Counted from the first letter of the stretch, positions 12,512-23,883 are shown. The stretch is 64,000 nt of DNA from Mesorhabditis belari (GCA_958450365.1 CAUEEP010000862.1:1-64000), one strand, 5' to 3'. Notes: generated from the letters alone by a model not told the origin. Translations and numbers: made by a program.

Positions 12512-12711
12512 ATCCTTTTACAAAATGTCGTTTTCTCTTTTTAAGCACTATTTTTGAAGCAAAGACCTTTTGACGATTTTCCTAAACAAAACGATTTTTC
12601 ATTATCTTAAGAATTAGCAAATTTTTAGAAGATTAAAATGAAAATATCAATCAAAAACACGTCAAAAATTCCTTTTTTGATAGAGAAAACGACATTTTGT
12701 AAAAGGACCGT
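12512..12711. mobile_element. Inverted-repeat element (MITE-like), about 200 bases
   Basis: The left arm CGATCCTTTTACAAAATGTC... (continuing GTTTTCTCT) is matched by the reverse complement at the right end (AGAGAAAACGACATTTTGTA and AAAGGACCG). The arms are about 29 bases with a mismatch near the tip. There is no transposase. No clear target duplication is visible, so the superfamily is open. Confidence 0.6.
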
Positions 12712-13402
12712 CAACAATTCCAATTCCTTGTTTCTAATTCGCCGAAAACTTTGTGAAACTGCCAAAAAAATGTTTCGGTTGTTGAAGATCGATTTTTCTC
12801 TCACCCTTTCTCATTTTTTTTTGTTCTTTCACAGTAAATTTTTCAATTTTTTACACATTATGAGAAAACACAATATTTTTCAAAATGAATGACTTTATTT
12901 GATTTTTGATTTTGAAACTTTAATCTCAACCAATTGAATTTCCTTGACATGTTTCAAGCTTTAAAAGAGGTAGAAAGATGCTTCGATTTAGAAAAACAAT
13001 CTACACCTCCTCTTCCAAAAGTTGTTCACAAAAATGACTCCCGGAATTCGAGAAGGGTTCGTTTTGATATTCAAATTCTATAGAAAACTTGTTTTCTGAT
13101 CTCTAAAAGGCTCTAAAAGCTGAATCTGTTGAAAGTATGAATACGAATATGTACTTTGGGCTCTGGTAAACGCACGTCTCCTGCCTAAAGCCGATTTCAT
13201 TTATCAGCGACATCTACAGTTTGAAAGAGGAATTAAATGAAGGTCTTCTTGCGTGCGCGGTGAGCTAGATGCGCGGCTAGGTGCGCGGCGAGCTAGATAC
13301 GTTTATTGGAAACAAATTTAATAAGATAGTAGATAAAGCGATCACTTTTTACTTATCAATTTATTTTAAAGATTAATCCTGTCACTCGTTTCCTCACTTC
13401 AA

Positions 13403-16400
13403 ATGGCTGAGCAATCAGCGCTGAACGCTCTCTCGAATGGCTTGGATATGAAAGAATTGGCTGCTGCTGGAGCCGCTTTTCCGTTTGGTAAGTGGAAAAG
13501 ATCAAGTTTCAAGGTAAATAGCTTTAAATTAAACGCCCTGGGAACCGTCATGGCCGAGTGGCTAAGAGTCCTGTTTGCTGGTCAGGAGGTCGAGGGTTCA
13601 ATCCGGATCTGGACTTTTTTCTTCCTTACATTTTTCTTTTTCTTTCTTCCTTCCTTACATTTCTTCCTTACATTTAGGGCTGCTTGTGTATTGTTTATGC
13701 CACGTTATTCATATGAATAAATGTACACTACTGGACAATGAAATATCATATTTGAAAAAAGATCGTCACTTTCGCGCGTCTGTAACTCCATTGTCTTTAC
13801 CGTATTTCTAAATATTAATATTACCATTGTGTAGCCCTTGAAAAGAGCTTTCAGAAAATGTATAACACTAATAGTTTAAACTTAAAGACAAGGGAGTTAC
13901 AGACGCGCGAAAGTGACGATCGTTTTTCAAATATCATATTTCATTGCCCAGTACTGTATCTCTTACATAATTAAAAATCATTTTCTACAAATGAAATCAA
14001 TCAAAAGTTGTTCAAATGTTTAGCGACAGAAATGAGAATTGTTTTCTATAGAAAAAAAATTGATCTCATTATAAAGTTTTCAGGAAAATTAACGACTACC
14101 TTATTGATGGTTGTACGGCCATCATCCGATCCTCGATCAGCTCTCGTCATCGATGCTTTGTTGCTCATTTTGGCGGCTGTTATCGGCTTAGTGCCAAGGT
14201 TGGTGTGGGAAAAGAATTTTTTATCAAAAAGCCTTTTAACCTTGTGAGATTTTTTCGATAATAAGCTTTATTCCTTTTTTTAAACAAAAAATTTGAGCTG
14301 GTTTTTCCTCTCGATCGCTCGTTTCTTCATGGGCGCCGGGGCGGGTCTTGGATTTGTTTGCGCGCCGGTGCTGCTCGCTGAGTTGGTCTGTTTCAAATTT
14401 GTTTCTTTGTTTCTTAGACTTTCTCCACTAAACCCAAATTTGCGGTTTCAATCTGGTTTGAGTTTGAACTGAATCAGTTTTTTCTAAGCTTACTTCAATT
14501 ACTTTTGGGTAACTAGTTTTTGACTGAAAGATGAAAGGAAAAGCCTGTACAGACTGCTCTTTTATATAGTAGATAAGTGAAAACTGATGTTTAATTTCAT
14601 TCCCAGGTTCCCTACCGTCATCGTCCGGCTCATTTCCTCGTCCTTGGCTTGGCTTTCTGTTTCTCGACTCTAATCTCGAACATTCTACCAGTTATCAAAT
14701 CCGATGCCTATCTTGTTGTATTGGCTTGTTGTGTATTCAGTGCGACTACAGGTGAGAAATGAAATCTGAATTGTATGAGTGAATGCTTTCACTTCCAAAA
14801 GACAATCAAATGCAAAAAAAAACTCTGCTGGAAATATTGCGAGAGAAAAGAAAATTTTTGTCGCAAAGTTTGACAAAGTTTTTGAACAAATTAACAAAGA
14901 ATAAACTAATCTAACAAAGCAATCGTTTTGTAAAATGTGTCAAAGTTACCGTAGACACTTGGAAACTTGCTAATTAATTAATATAAAAGAAAACTAGAAG
15001 CAATGATAGTTTTCAAGTGTCGATTGCATTCAAAAATTGCACAGGTGGCCTCTATTTATGGTTGCGACCGGGTCCACGCAATGATCTCCTTTTATCGGAA
15101 GAAGAGAAACAAGGTTTTGATGGATATCTACAAAATAGTCGACAAAGCAAGCGACCGATTGCCCTTACGAATGTCTTGATGTTGTTGAATGTGGTAAGGA
15201 GAGTTGAATGAACTTTTGAATACACTTTTGAATAAACAATCTTTCATCCTCTTTCAGACAATCGGCGTCCCAGTGATCCTCGCGTTTTCCCTTCTCATTT
15301 TCAAGGAATTCGGTGCCTCGGAAACGTCATGCTTTTGGTTGGGAATCGGTTTCCCGTTGTGTCAAATGGTTCTTCTTTCATTCCTCCATCAATACAATGC
15401 ACTGAACCGGTACAAAAAGCTTTCACTTCTAGCCAAACTCAATTTCCAGCCGTCTTCTCGTTGTCGGTGGCTATGCCCTATCGGTTTTCATTCAATTCTT
15501 CCTCCTCCTAACCAGTGCCTATGATCTATTACCACCCGATGTAAGCTCAAAAATAATTCAAAGCCTTCTTGATCCTTAAAAGTTTTAGCAAAAAGACGGC
15601 TTTCCTGTGCTTCTGGCTGTTTGCTCTCGCCGTCTCGACGTGTGTCCCGTGTAACACGGCGCTTTGTGTTATTGCAGGTTTAAACATATGCGAATTCCCA
15701 TGTTTTTTTGAGTTTTCAACCGTTTAAACTTAAAAATCTTGTCAATTTTGGTTTCATTTTCCACTAGAACATCAATAAAACGAGAATCTTTCAAATTCAT
15801 CGACTAAATTGGCTTGAAGGTTGTCTGACTTGTACGGTTACTGTAACGAGACTGGTCTCTAGACTTTATGCTACTGTTTTTAAGTTAACTGTTACAAGTT
15901 CAGAGCAATTCGCCGCTCCATCGGAACGATTGAGGTACGGGAGTGCGGGGAGGGCGTTGATGTGGCTGGGGACGACGATCAGGTAAAGAAAGATACCAAT
16001 CAACAAGTGAAAATAGAGTTGTTCCAACGCCAGATCCTAGCCTAGGTTGCTCTCGGTTGGCCTGAATTTACAGCAGATATTCCCTAGGCAAATGCTGTGA
16101 ATCCTTTACAGCAGATACTTCCTAAGCAAATGCTAAGGGATTTTACTTTACAGTTGACTTTCGCTAAACTATTTAGCATTTAGCATCTAGCATCTAGCAT
16201 TTAGCATTTAGCATTTAGCATTTAGCATTTAGCAAATTTGCTAAATGAAAGACTCTGGCTCATGAAAGCTGCGAGAAGTCAGCCCAGACCCAGCCTAGTT
16301 TATAGAACGGACTTTAATTTATCTAAAACACAACTTTACTTACTATCTTTAGCTTTATTAGAAATTTTTCCCTAATAATTTCAAAATGATCTCCATTTTA

Positions 16401-16522
16401 GCACATCAACCTTCATGGGCTGTGTCAAGGAGTACGGTTTCACATGGGCTTTCTTTCCCTATGTCTTTCTCTCAGCGATTCTGTTGCTCATTTTGGTTTT
16501 CTTATATCCAAAAGATGACTAG
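13403..16522 (+). CDS. MFS transporter, SLC2 (sugar transporter)-like, 368 aa
   Basis: Ten exons stay in one frame: 13403-13487, 14084-14198, 14298-14385, 14607-14751, 15045-15193, 15258-15409, 15450-15540, 15596-15677, 15904-15982, 16402-16522. The start MAEQSALNAL follows TTCCTCACTTCAA. Hydrophobic helices alternate with family motifs. RFFMGAGAGLGF followed by LLAELVPYRHR resembles the GRxxxGxGxG and E-x(6)-R signatures of sugar transporters. After a charged loop near residue 160-190, the second half has NRRLLVVGGY, then CNTALCVIAEQFAAPSERLR, like the ExF..R motif after helix 10. Substrate is unknown. The N-terminus looks short, since I cannot place a first helix before GKLTTTLLM, so an upstream exon or a shortened protein is possible. 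The acceptors before exons 3 and 8 are weak. Intron 1 carries a SINE and a MITE. Confidence 0.8.
13549..13725 (+). mobile_element. tRNA-derived SINE, copy 1
   Basis: The head has a Pol III A box (TGGCCGAGTGGCTAAGA) and a B box (GGGTTCAATCC), spaced as in a tRNA, then a T run. The tRNA stems do not close, so this is tRNA-derived rather than a tRNA gene. A pyrimidine-rich middle leads to a tail (CATTTAGGGCTGCTTGTGTA ... GAATAAATGTA). The same head and tail recur at 58313-58503. It lies in intron 1 of the MFS transporter. Confidence 0.75.
13726..13956. mobile_element. Tc1/mariner-type MITE, 231 bases
   Basis: The element begins CACTACTGGACAATGAAATA and ends with the complement of CAGTACTGGGCAATGAAATA. 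The terminal inverted repeats are about 75 bases and share TCGTCACTTTCGCGCGTCTG. TA flanks both ends (13724-13725, 13957-13958). The tip resembles Tc1 termini. It is inserted at the last TA of the SINE tail. Confidence 0.85.
16160..16245. repeat. Heptamer repeat CATTTAG in last intron of the transporter
   Basis: About ten copies of CATTTAG or CATCTAG run in tandem, then reverse into AAATTTGCTAAATG. The units look like repeated splice-acceptor words but sit 150 bases before the real acceptor (16401). Confidence 0.85.
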
Positions 16523-16712
16523 AAGGATCTTGAGTTTTATGCGAATTTTTAAAACTATATTAGCTTAAAGCTTAGATTATGATGTCTTTATTCAATTCTT
16601 TTTGAAACATATCTTTTAAAAATCCCTTATTGATCAACATATCTCGTTTTTTTTCAGCATAATCTATTCAATTCTATGGGTTTTCACGAAATTTCTATTG
16701 TTTCTATTGTTT

Positions 16713-16775
16713 CAAACAAATGTTCTATCATTTTCTATCATTTTCTATCATTTTCTATCATTTTCTCTCATTTTT
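16713..16775. repeat. Decamer repeat TTTTCTATCA
   Basis: Five near-perfect tandem copies lie downstream of the transporter stop. Confidence 0.85.
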
Positions 16776-17139
16776 GTGCCATATCATTCCTATTTATGCC
16801 AAATTTTCTGCATTTTTTTTGACCGATTGTGATGGATGCTAATCTCAGCATGATCTCTGCTTTTTCTTTTACATTTTGAGAATTTTAAAGTTCATTATAA
16901 ATCATTATAAATAAAATTTATAAATCTTTATATAGTATCTTTATATTGTAATTTTAGCAATTAAATTAAAGATTATTAAATATTTTATTTAAAGATATTC
17001 AATTGGTTAATTATTCTCTTCCATCTTTTCGAAAAGGTGAGCAAATCGGAGAAATAATTTCTCAAATTTCCCATCCACCAAATTGCCTTAGAAATCCGCA
17101 TTCCTCTAGGGACTCTAATGTCAAGTTGATATTAATATT

Positions 17140-17265
17140 TTATTTAATATGTTAGTTAATATGTTAGTTGATATTTCATCAACTAATTTCCATCAACATC
17201 AACTAAACATTTTCATCAACATCAATTTCATCAACAACCAACATCAACATTTTCATCACAACAAC
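17140..17265. repeat. Simple repeats of ATGTTAGTTGATAT and CATCAACAT words
   Basis: Short units are shuffled without an open frame. They abut the MITE at 17268. Confidence 0.7.
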
Positions 17266-17267
17266 TA

Positions 17268-17364
17268 CCGTATTTTCTGTAATAGTAGTGCAGTCTATAA
17301 TAGTAGTGCAGGCAGGAGGGGGTTGAAAAAATAGTAGTGCACACTACTATTACAGAAAATACGG
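17268..17364. mobile_element. Short TA-flanked MITE, CCGTATTTTCTGTAATAGTA termini
   Basis: The two 23-base ends are perfect inverted repeats (CCGTATTTTCTGTAATAGTA...), with TA at 17266-17267 and 17365-17366. The middle repeats AATAGTAGTGCA. The element at 60717-61048 has related ends (CCGTAAATACTGTAATAGTA). Confidence 0.8.
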
Positions 17365-17507
17365 TATCAAAAATCTCAATGAAACATATAAAAAGGTGCC
17401 AGGCACAGAATATTGGAACAAAAATATGAGAATGGAGAAATTGAGATGAAAAGAAAACCGAGGAATGACCCAGTTTTCATCGGGGAAAAGAGAGAAATCA
17501 GCCCGTC

Positions 17508-17580
17508 TTTTCTGAAAAGAAATGAAATGAAAAGAAATGAAATGAAAAGAAACGAAACGAAAAGAAATGAAAAGAAAGAA
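17508..17580. repeat. AAATGAAAAG decamer repeat
   Basis: Seven or so tandem units. The open frames on both strands here are products of the repeat. Confidence 0.85.
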
Positions 17581-17863
17581 TCTGTTCTTCTCAAAATCTC
17601 AATCATTTTCGAATGGCCCAAATCCATGAAAAGAGAAGAAAAAGGAGAAATTTTGTCGTGAAATTGTCAAGGTCGAGATTATTGCCGATTTTCTCATTGA
17701 GCAGATTCAAATTCATAACTATTTTCGAAGTCTTTTAGAAGCTTGTAATTCATATATTTTTTTTTCTCGTTGTTTCCCCCCTTTCAAATTTTTTGTCCCC
17801 CTTCAATTTGCCCTTAAATTTCCCCTTCTTCAATTTCCGATCTCAGTTTCCCATCCATGCTGA

Positions 17864-17903
17864 TGACAGCCGATTTGCTGTCATCAGCAAATCGGCTGTC
17901 ATT
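17864..17903. repeat. Perfect 18-base hairpin with 4-base loop
   Basis: ATGACAGCCGATTTGCTG is followed by TCAT and then its exact reverse complement. There are no flanking exons. It may be a small hairpin RNA, a cruciform, or the result of a replication slip. Confidence 0.85.
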
Positions 17904-18394
17904 TCATTCGAATGGCAGACCAGTGAAAAGCCTTTTTCTGGGAAAGAATGAGAAAAAGAATCCAGAAAAGACAGAGATTTGAGCAAAGAAACCCTTTTGT
18001 AGGGGCGATTTCCTTCATGTTTGCTAATTGAATCGATTTGGGTGGAGGAGGTGATGACCATGTGATTGAAGGCAAGGGAAAGCTTTGCAATCTCTTTTGC
18101 TTTTCAATTTATAATGGTAAATCACTTTTGGAGATAAAGGTGATGTTTCGAATGGGAAAGTAGGAGAAGCATTCCAGGAGAAGCACGCTTAAGTCTAGTC
18201 CTCAGAGTTTTCTAAAAGGTGAGTAACCTGGACACCATACTTGACCGATTGATCGATTGATTCTGATCAAATTAGCCGAGGAATCAAGCTCTCATTGAAT
18301 TGAATCAAAATTATAAAGAAGCTGAAAAGATTAAGAAAGAATAGACTCTAGTCTTGGGCTCTTTATAGGGTTTTAATAGGGCTGCTTCTAGGGC

Positions 18395-18610
18395 TGTTTT
18401 GCCAAGCCAAGCCAAATCCAACAGTAACCAAAGCCAAGCTAAGCCAAATCCAAAAGTAACCAAAGCCAAGCCAATTATCTTTACTAAATTCTCCATAAAT
18501 TCAAGACCAAGCCAAGCCAAAGCCAAGGTTCTCGATTCCAAATCCAACAGTAAGGTTGAAATTCCAGGCCAAGGCCATTTGGAAGCCCTTGACTTTGGCT
18601 TGACTTAGCC
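18395..18610. repeat. Degenerate AGCCAA-rich repeat, then TATCAT repeat near 18690-18740
   Basis: AAGCCAAGCCAAATCCAACA-type phrases recur four to five times. A second cluster of ATTATATCATTATATCA follows. No gene is visible. Confidence 0.7.
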
Positions 18611-19394
18611 TTTAGCTAAAAGCCAGTAGCTTTTTGGCTTTTTGAAATAGCTCTGTTTTTTAATACTTCAAATATTCAAATATTCTTTAACTAATCATTC
18701 ATTATATCATTATATCAATTATATCATTATATCATAATCCAGTAAAATCATTAAACTTCTCATAAAATGAACAACAAATGATTGCCTTGTTAAATCTAAA
18801 TTCTATCTCCTTTCCCTAGCAATGCTAAAATTTGCAAATTCGTCAGACAAAAGTGAAATTGAATCAAATCCTCGACACCACCTCAATCATCAAAAAGAAA
18901 TCCAGAAATCAGCAAGGATTTCTCATTCTTTTCAAATTATTTTTTTCGAAAAAGGGTTGCCAAATGATAGACAGCTTTCGCCTTTTTACGAAAAAAAAAA
19001 ATGAAAAAGAACCAAAATCCGGTGACAATTTGAAGGGGCGAAAGGCTGCCAATGGCAATTTCACTAGCTCCACCCACTTTTTTTTTGATGGAGTGGACGA
19101 TGTTGGGTGAATTTCACTTTCCCTTGACACTCACCCTAATTGCCAGCTTGTAAATCACTTGGATGAGCTTTGGTGAATGCATTTTTTTGACTCTACAAAC
19201 TCTCCAAAATTGTTTCCTCCAGGATTTGCGTCTTTTTGCACTTCTTTGTACTGTAAATGAGTGGAATCAATCTTTATGTAGAATCGAAATTTGCATTTAC
19301 ACTATTCCAAATGAAATTGGGCAAACATTTTTCAATCAGTATCAATAATTTTACAGAAAAAAAAGAAGAAAAAGGGATTGCCATTTATTTCTCG

Positions 19395-19640
19395 GTGATT
19401 AGAACTGTGGCTTGAATAGAACTGTGGCTCAGATAGAACTGAGGGTCAAATAGAACTGAGGCTTAAATAGAGCTGAGGCTCAAATAGAACTAAGGCTCAG
19501 ATAGAACTGTGGGTCAGATAGAACTGCGGCTCAGATAGAACTGAGGCTCAGATAGAACTGAGGCTTCAATCCTTCCTTCAATTCAATCCTCTCCTGAATT
19601 CAATCCTCTCTCTTCAATTCAATCCTCTCAATCCTCTATC
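19395..19640. repeat. Tandem repeat of about 18 bases (AGATAGAACTGAGGCTC)
   Basis: About nine imperfect units run from 19395 to 19570. Short CAATCCTCTCTTCAATT-type repeats follow. There are no long open frames. Confidence 0.85.
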
Positions 19641-20077
19641 CAATATCGACTTCATTAGCTATTTATTAAGGATAACTTTCTTTTTTCCTTCCCTTAAATT
19701 CATTTTTGTTTTGTTTTTTGGTGGAGATTGGGGGAAAAGATTCGGGTCAGTGAAATCACGCAATCGAACTTCTCAAATAGGCGAAGAGAGATTTTTTCAA
19801 GCGATTTTTTGTGTTTTCCGATTTCTCCCTGACCTTTGAAGAAAAAAAAAGACAGATCGAAATCGTTTGTCTCATTTTTTTAAATATTCAGCTTTCATTT
19901 GCTATTTTATATTTAATATTTAAGTTGCTCGTCATTTTCAGTGAAAAGCCTTGTTCTTTAAACGTCAAAAGTGTTGAGATCCCGAAAATTTATTCAATCT
20001 TCAATAAAATTTTCAAATCCTTGTTCGAAAAGAAAATTTCACTAATTTTTATAGTAATTTAGATCCAGGCACCGAAA

Positions 20078-20278
20078 ATGCTAATATTTTTCTTTATTTT
20101 CTTTTTCATCTCGTCAATCACTGCAGCGATGACCGAAGTGAAGAGACATCACAAAGCGACTCGGCACATTCATAAACCCCATCATTTGTGCAAAGAACCC
20201 GATGATTTGGTCAGTTTCAATAAGCGGTTGAGATCGGAGTTTGAAAGTGATTACTTTGATGAATACGATTGCTTTTAG
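20078..20278 (+). CDS. Small candidate secreted peptide, 66 aa, unidentified
   Basis: A single open frame starts at an ATG 23 bases after a TTTAG acceptor-like site, which would suit trans-splicing. The first 18 residues (MLIFFFIFFFISSITAAM) look like a signal peptide with cleavage after ITA. The mature part is His-rich (VKRHHKATRHIHKPHHLC) and has two KR dibasic sites. Only two cysteines are present (residues about 38 and 65), and the tail is acidic and aromatic. An ATTAAA-like polyadenylation word follows near 20350. It could be a neuropeptide-like or antimicrobial precursor, or a chance ORF. No homologue is recognised. Confidence 0.4.
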   Translation: MLIFFFIFFFISSITAAMTEVKRHHKATRHIHKPHHLCKEPDDLVSFNKRLRSEFESDYFDEYDCF

Positions 20279-20509
20279 CCAAGCTATTAGCAAAGCTCTT
20301 GAGTTTTCTTGTCCTCTTGCAAAGTCCTCTTGTAAGCGCTTGAAAAACAATTAAAATGAGATTTTTGAACCCAATTTCTGGAGTCATTTGCACTTTGCTG
20401 AAAGAGAAAGCCTGGCACACTGGAAAACTCGAAGTGGAAATGAATCATTTTCTTTTATAATTTCTCCCCTTTCCACTGAAATCCATCAATCTTCTCCGAT
20501 TGATGATCC

Positions 20510-21020
20510 ATTCACTTAACGGCTTCCCTCTGCCATTCACTTAACAGTTCCCCCCTGCCATTCACCTCATTTTCCTTTTTAGAAGAGAAATTCCAAATCC
20601 TTTTCGATTTCGATATTCAGCTGATCAACTGTCTGATCGGGGATTACAGTAGGAAACCCTGGAGGATAGGTTTGATGACTTTTGATAGCCTGGATGACTT
20701 TTGATACCCTGGAGCACTTTTGATAGGTTCATAAGTTTGGGTTTCGCTTACATTCTGGGTTGTTTGGATGTTTGGATGACTGAATGTTTGGTTTGGCACA
20801 AGTTTGGACTACAATAGGTGAAGCACTTCATTTATACAAGACATCAGGATACAGGAAATCAGGATACAGGACATCTGTACAGTCCATGGCTATGGTTAAG
20901 TTTACGTTGCCTAGTACAATCCACGTTATAGTTAAAATTACAATACTTAGTACAGCTGCAAATACGCCTAAACTAGGCCCAATTTCTTCTTCAGACTTCA
21001 GACTAGACCCAATTTCTTCT
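20510..21020. repeat. Patchwork of short direct repeats
   Basis: These include CCATTCACTTAAC (20508-20570), GATGACTTTTGATA (20670-20730), CATCAGGATACAGGA (20838-20875) and CCAATTTCTTCTTCAGA (20978-21025). Each is repeated two or three times. No coding potential stands out. Confidence 0.7.
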
Positions 21021-21785
21021 TCAGATCTTTCTAGATATAGTTATTTCATAAAGCATCATAATACTGATCATTCCCTTTCAATAATCGATCACTTTCCCCT
21101 CACAAAACATCATTGATGTTGGCAGAACCGTTTCCATTTCTCCTTTTTTAGATGTCACAAAACCGCTTTTATCGCACTTTTCTTTTCACTTGAACTTTTT
21201 TTTTTGGATCGGCTAGATATTATATGTCACTTTTTTGGGGGGAAATTGAGGTAAATGTCAAAAGATTCATCATGTTTAAGCGAGTTTTGAAAGCAATCTT
21301 TTCTCTGTGTTTTTGAAAAAAAAAACCGGGAGCTTTAGGTGTGACTAGTGGCAAATCTTGAGGTAAATAAGCAAAAGCAAAACTTTTAAGCGTTAAAGTA
21401 ATTTGAGTGGAATTTGAAACTATTGAAAACTAGGGTTTTTTTCTCAACTCTGACTGCTACTTTTTAACCTTGTTTTTAAGTTTTAAAAGCTTTGATGATG
21501 ATATTAGAGGAATTGAGATTACCCTTGAGTCATCAATTTTGAAACCGTAAGAAAAACAGCTTCCCCTCAACTTTCTCTAGTAAATGGCCTTGAGCAAATA
21601 AGTGACGAAGTGTTTTCAATGACATCATTTTTGAGAACTTCTACAATCTCCATTTGTAACACCTTAAGAAACATAGAAATTAGAAATTAATTATAAACAA
21701 AGGTTGCATGATTACAGAATAAATGAAATCCAATCAATTACTCACAAGAGAAGAGAGATCTAGGTTATCTACTGATTTTTTTTAA

Positions 21786-21925
21786 AGGACTTAAGGCTGT
21801 TGGACTTAAGGCTGTTGGACTTAAGGCTATTGGACTTAAGGCTGTTGGACTTCAGGCTATTGGACTTAAGGCTGTTTGACTTAAGGCTGTTGAACTTAAG
21901 GCTGTTGGACTTAAGGCTGTTGCAT
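21786..21925. repeat. 15-base tandem array GGACTTAAGGCTGTT, about nine copies
   Basis: Near-perfect units create open frames on both strands. The left flank plus two units (AGAGAAGAGAGATCTAGG ... GGACTTAAGGCTG, from about 21746) recur at 22799-22869 inside intron 3 of the IL-17-like gene. Confidence 0.9.
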
Positions 21926-22106
21926 TCAACGATTTTGAAGCATTCAACTAAATCAGTCCCCAAGATCAGCGAGCAAACCTTTTTCGGATGCAACAAAACC
22001 ATCAGAAAACCCAAATGGCGTTATGGCTGCCTGCATTAAACGCCGATCAATTTAAAACTCACAATAATCAATTTAAAACTCACAAGAACCATTTCAGAAA
22101 AACCAA

Positions 22107-23400
22107 ATGGCGTTATGGCTACGGGAATCGTTGATGGAGGGTGGAGTGAGAGAGGAAATAACATTGGATGAAGATTGGACACCGCCACAAGATCAGGACC
22201 CGATATGCGAGGGAACACCCGATACGGGCACTGATTCATCGGTCATGCAGCGCTCGTTGTGCCCCTGGCAGTGGAGGTGATTTTGAAATAAAACTTTGGA
22301 TGGTTCGTTACCGTAATACACTTGAGTATTAGCTGTCGGATTAAAAATTGGCGTCGGATTGGCGGATAAAAGTAGAAGCTTACAATATCAGTATCAATTT
22401 CAACTTTAGAGTGAACTACGATGAAGCGAGAGAGCCAAAAATCATCTCCGAAGCACATTGTATCTGCCGGAGGAGTCGAGGAGGATCAGGTAAATAAGAA
22501 AAGCTAAAGAAGAGAAGTGAAGAGACTCCAGACCTTACAGTAAAACGTTTAACATTGTACTTTTGTAGACGCTTTTTATACTAAAAGAAGTTTCCAGTTG
22601 CCTTTTGTCTGCCGATCAAACGAGAGGTGCCCATTTTGCGGCGAGCCGCTTGTGATCCGGTGACGGGAAGATGGGAATATGCTCGGGCAACGATTCCGGT
22701 AAGTGAAAAAGAATTGAGAGTAAGAATCAGAAAATTTTAGGCAATTTTAAACTTAGCCTCCTAGAAAGCCTACTAGATTTTGTAATTGTTTGATGTTTAA
22801 GAGAAGAGAGATCTAGGTTATCTACTGATTTTTTTTAAAGGACTTAAGGCTGTTGGACTTAAGGCTGAAATTTGGCAAAACCCTGAAACCCTAACACTTT
22901 CAACAATTATCTCTTCCGGCATATGCATTTAAAAAACATTTCATTGACTAAAGTTACTGTAAGTAGCAGTACAATATCTCAAAAAGTATTTAACCTTTAG
23001 ATCTTTCAGATCTTTCAGCTTGATTATAAGTAAAAAGTATTCATTATTAGCACATATATACATCTTTTGGAATGCTGTAGTGAAGTGGGATGATTGAACT
23101 TTACAATATCTTGTAGAGAGCGAATTTACCTCTAGACAATGGCACGTAAATATGATATAAGAATGAAACAAGTCTTTGGAAGATTTTATAAAGAAAGCAG
23201 CTAGCTTTAGACTTTAACAATAGCCCATTCCTATAGCCTACAAGTTATAAAGTAATAGCCAAACTCGGGATTTTGTCTACAACATTAAAGCCAATTCATC
23301 CGTTTTTCAGGTAACAGTTGGCTGTCATTCTGTTCTTCCGCGATCCGCCCGCGCCACTCCATTGAGTCAACACTACAAAACACCGATCGGGGCTATTTAA
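22107..23400 (+). CDS. IL-17-family cytokine-like protein, 146 aa
   Basis: Four exons stay in frame: 22107-22276, 22410-22489, 22598-22698, 23311-23400. The order of motifs is that of the IL-17 cystine-knot fold: CPWQWRVNYDEARE, then ISEAHCICRR, then REVPILRRAACDP, then a closing IPVTVGCHSV. Known members act as secreted cytokines through IL-17 receptors; in C. elegans they modulate sensory neurons. The second Cys of the usual closing C-x-C is Ser here (GCHS). The chosen start follows a TTTCAG site by nine bases, but the first 30 residues are not a clear signal peptide. An upstream exon or an unusual leader is therefore possible. Sequence around the start (CCAAATGGCGTTATGGCT) is also present at 22012-22030. 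Intron 3 holds a copy of the upstream repeat. Confidence 0.8.
22799..22869. repeat. Copy of the 21746-21813 repeat flank inside an intron
   Basis: About 70 bases, nearly identical to the left edge of the 15-base array. They mark a recent local duplication in the IL-17-like gene. Confidence 0.85.
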
Positions 23401-23847
23401 TTTCTAAAAACAAACCTAGAACTACAAGATCTTAAGTCTTATCCTTTTGAAGTGTTCACATTTAGTTTTCATCCGTAGCTTTAGTTCCCCTTTATCTATC
23501 GAGTGTCTAGTATTTCGAATTTTTAGAGTTTTCTATTTGAAACATTCCAATATTTATTCGGAACTGCCCATTTTCTGTGATTTCTTTGATTTCTTTGATT
23601 TCCCTATGTCTTTCTTTTCAAAGTCTCTTTCACTTGCCATTTTTTTTACCTAAACGGGTCATTTTCGACGGGTTAACCCTTTCAAAACTTTTGTGATTTT
23701 ATTTATTTGCTCAGAGTATGCATGAAATAAATACTTTATGATGGATATTAAAAAATTTGAAATTGAAAACACAATTTAGACATTGATGAGAAGATTTCGT
23801 TTCGTTCATCGCTCAGAATCTTGCTGTATTCAGTATGCGATGAAGAG

Positions 23848-23883
23848 ACAGTATATAGGACATCAGAATGTCCTATATACTGT
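23848..23883. repeat. 16-base perfect hairpin upstream of proteasome alpha-1
   Basis: ACAGTATATAGGACAT and its exact complement flank a four-base loop. It lies midway in the 0.9 kb between the cytokine stop and the proteasome start. It may be a decayed MITE. Confidence 0.75.

Larger units (their letters stand above)
9924..13402. other. 3' UTR and intergenic DNA
   Basis: Pyrimidine-rich DNA follows the phosphatase stop, with an AATAAA near 10888 that could end a long 3' UTR. The 11-12 kb part is low-complexity. Two repeats are listed separately (12090-12390 and 12512-12711). A short GC-rich run near 13250-13310 repeats GTGCGCGG/GAGCTAGAT. I see no other gene. Confidence 0.5.

Noticed and set aside
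17376..17661. Open frames on both strands (82-83 codons).
   Set aside because: They are created by the AAATGAAAAG repeat; the peptides simply repeat the unit.
21769..22039. LDLRL and SLKSN repeat-peptide frames.
   Set aside because: They are translations of the 15-base tandem array, not genes.
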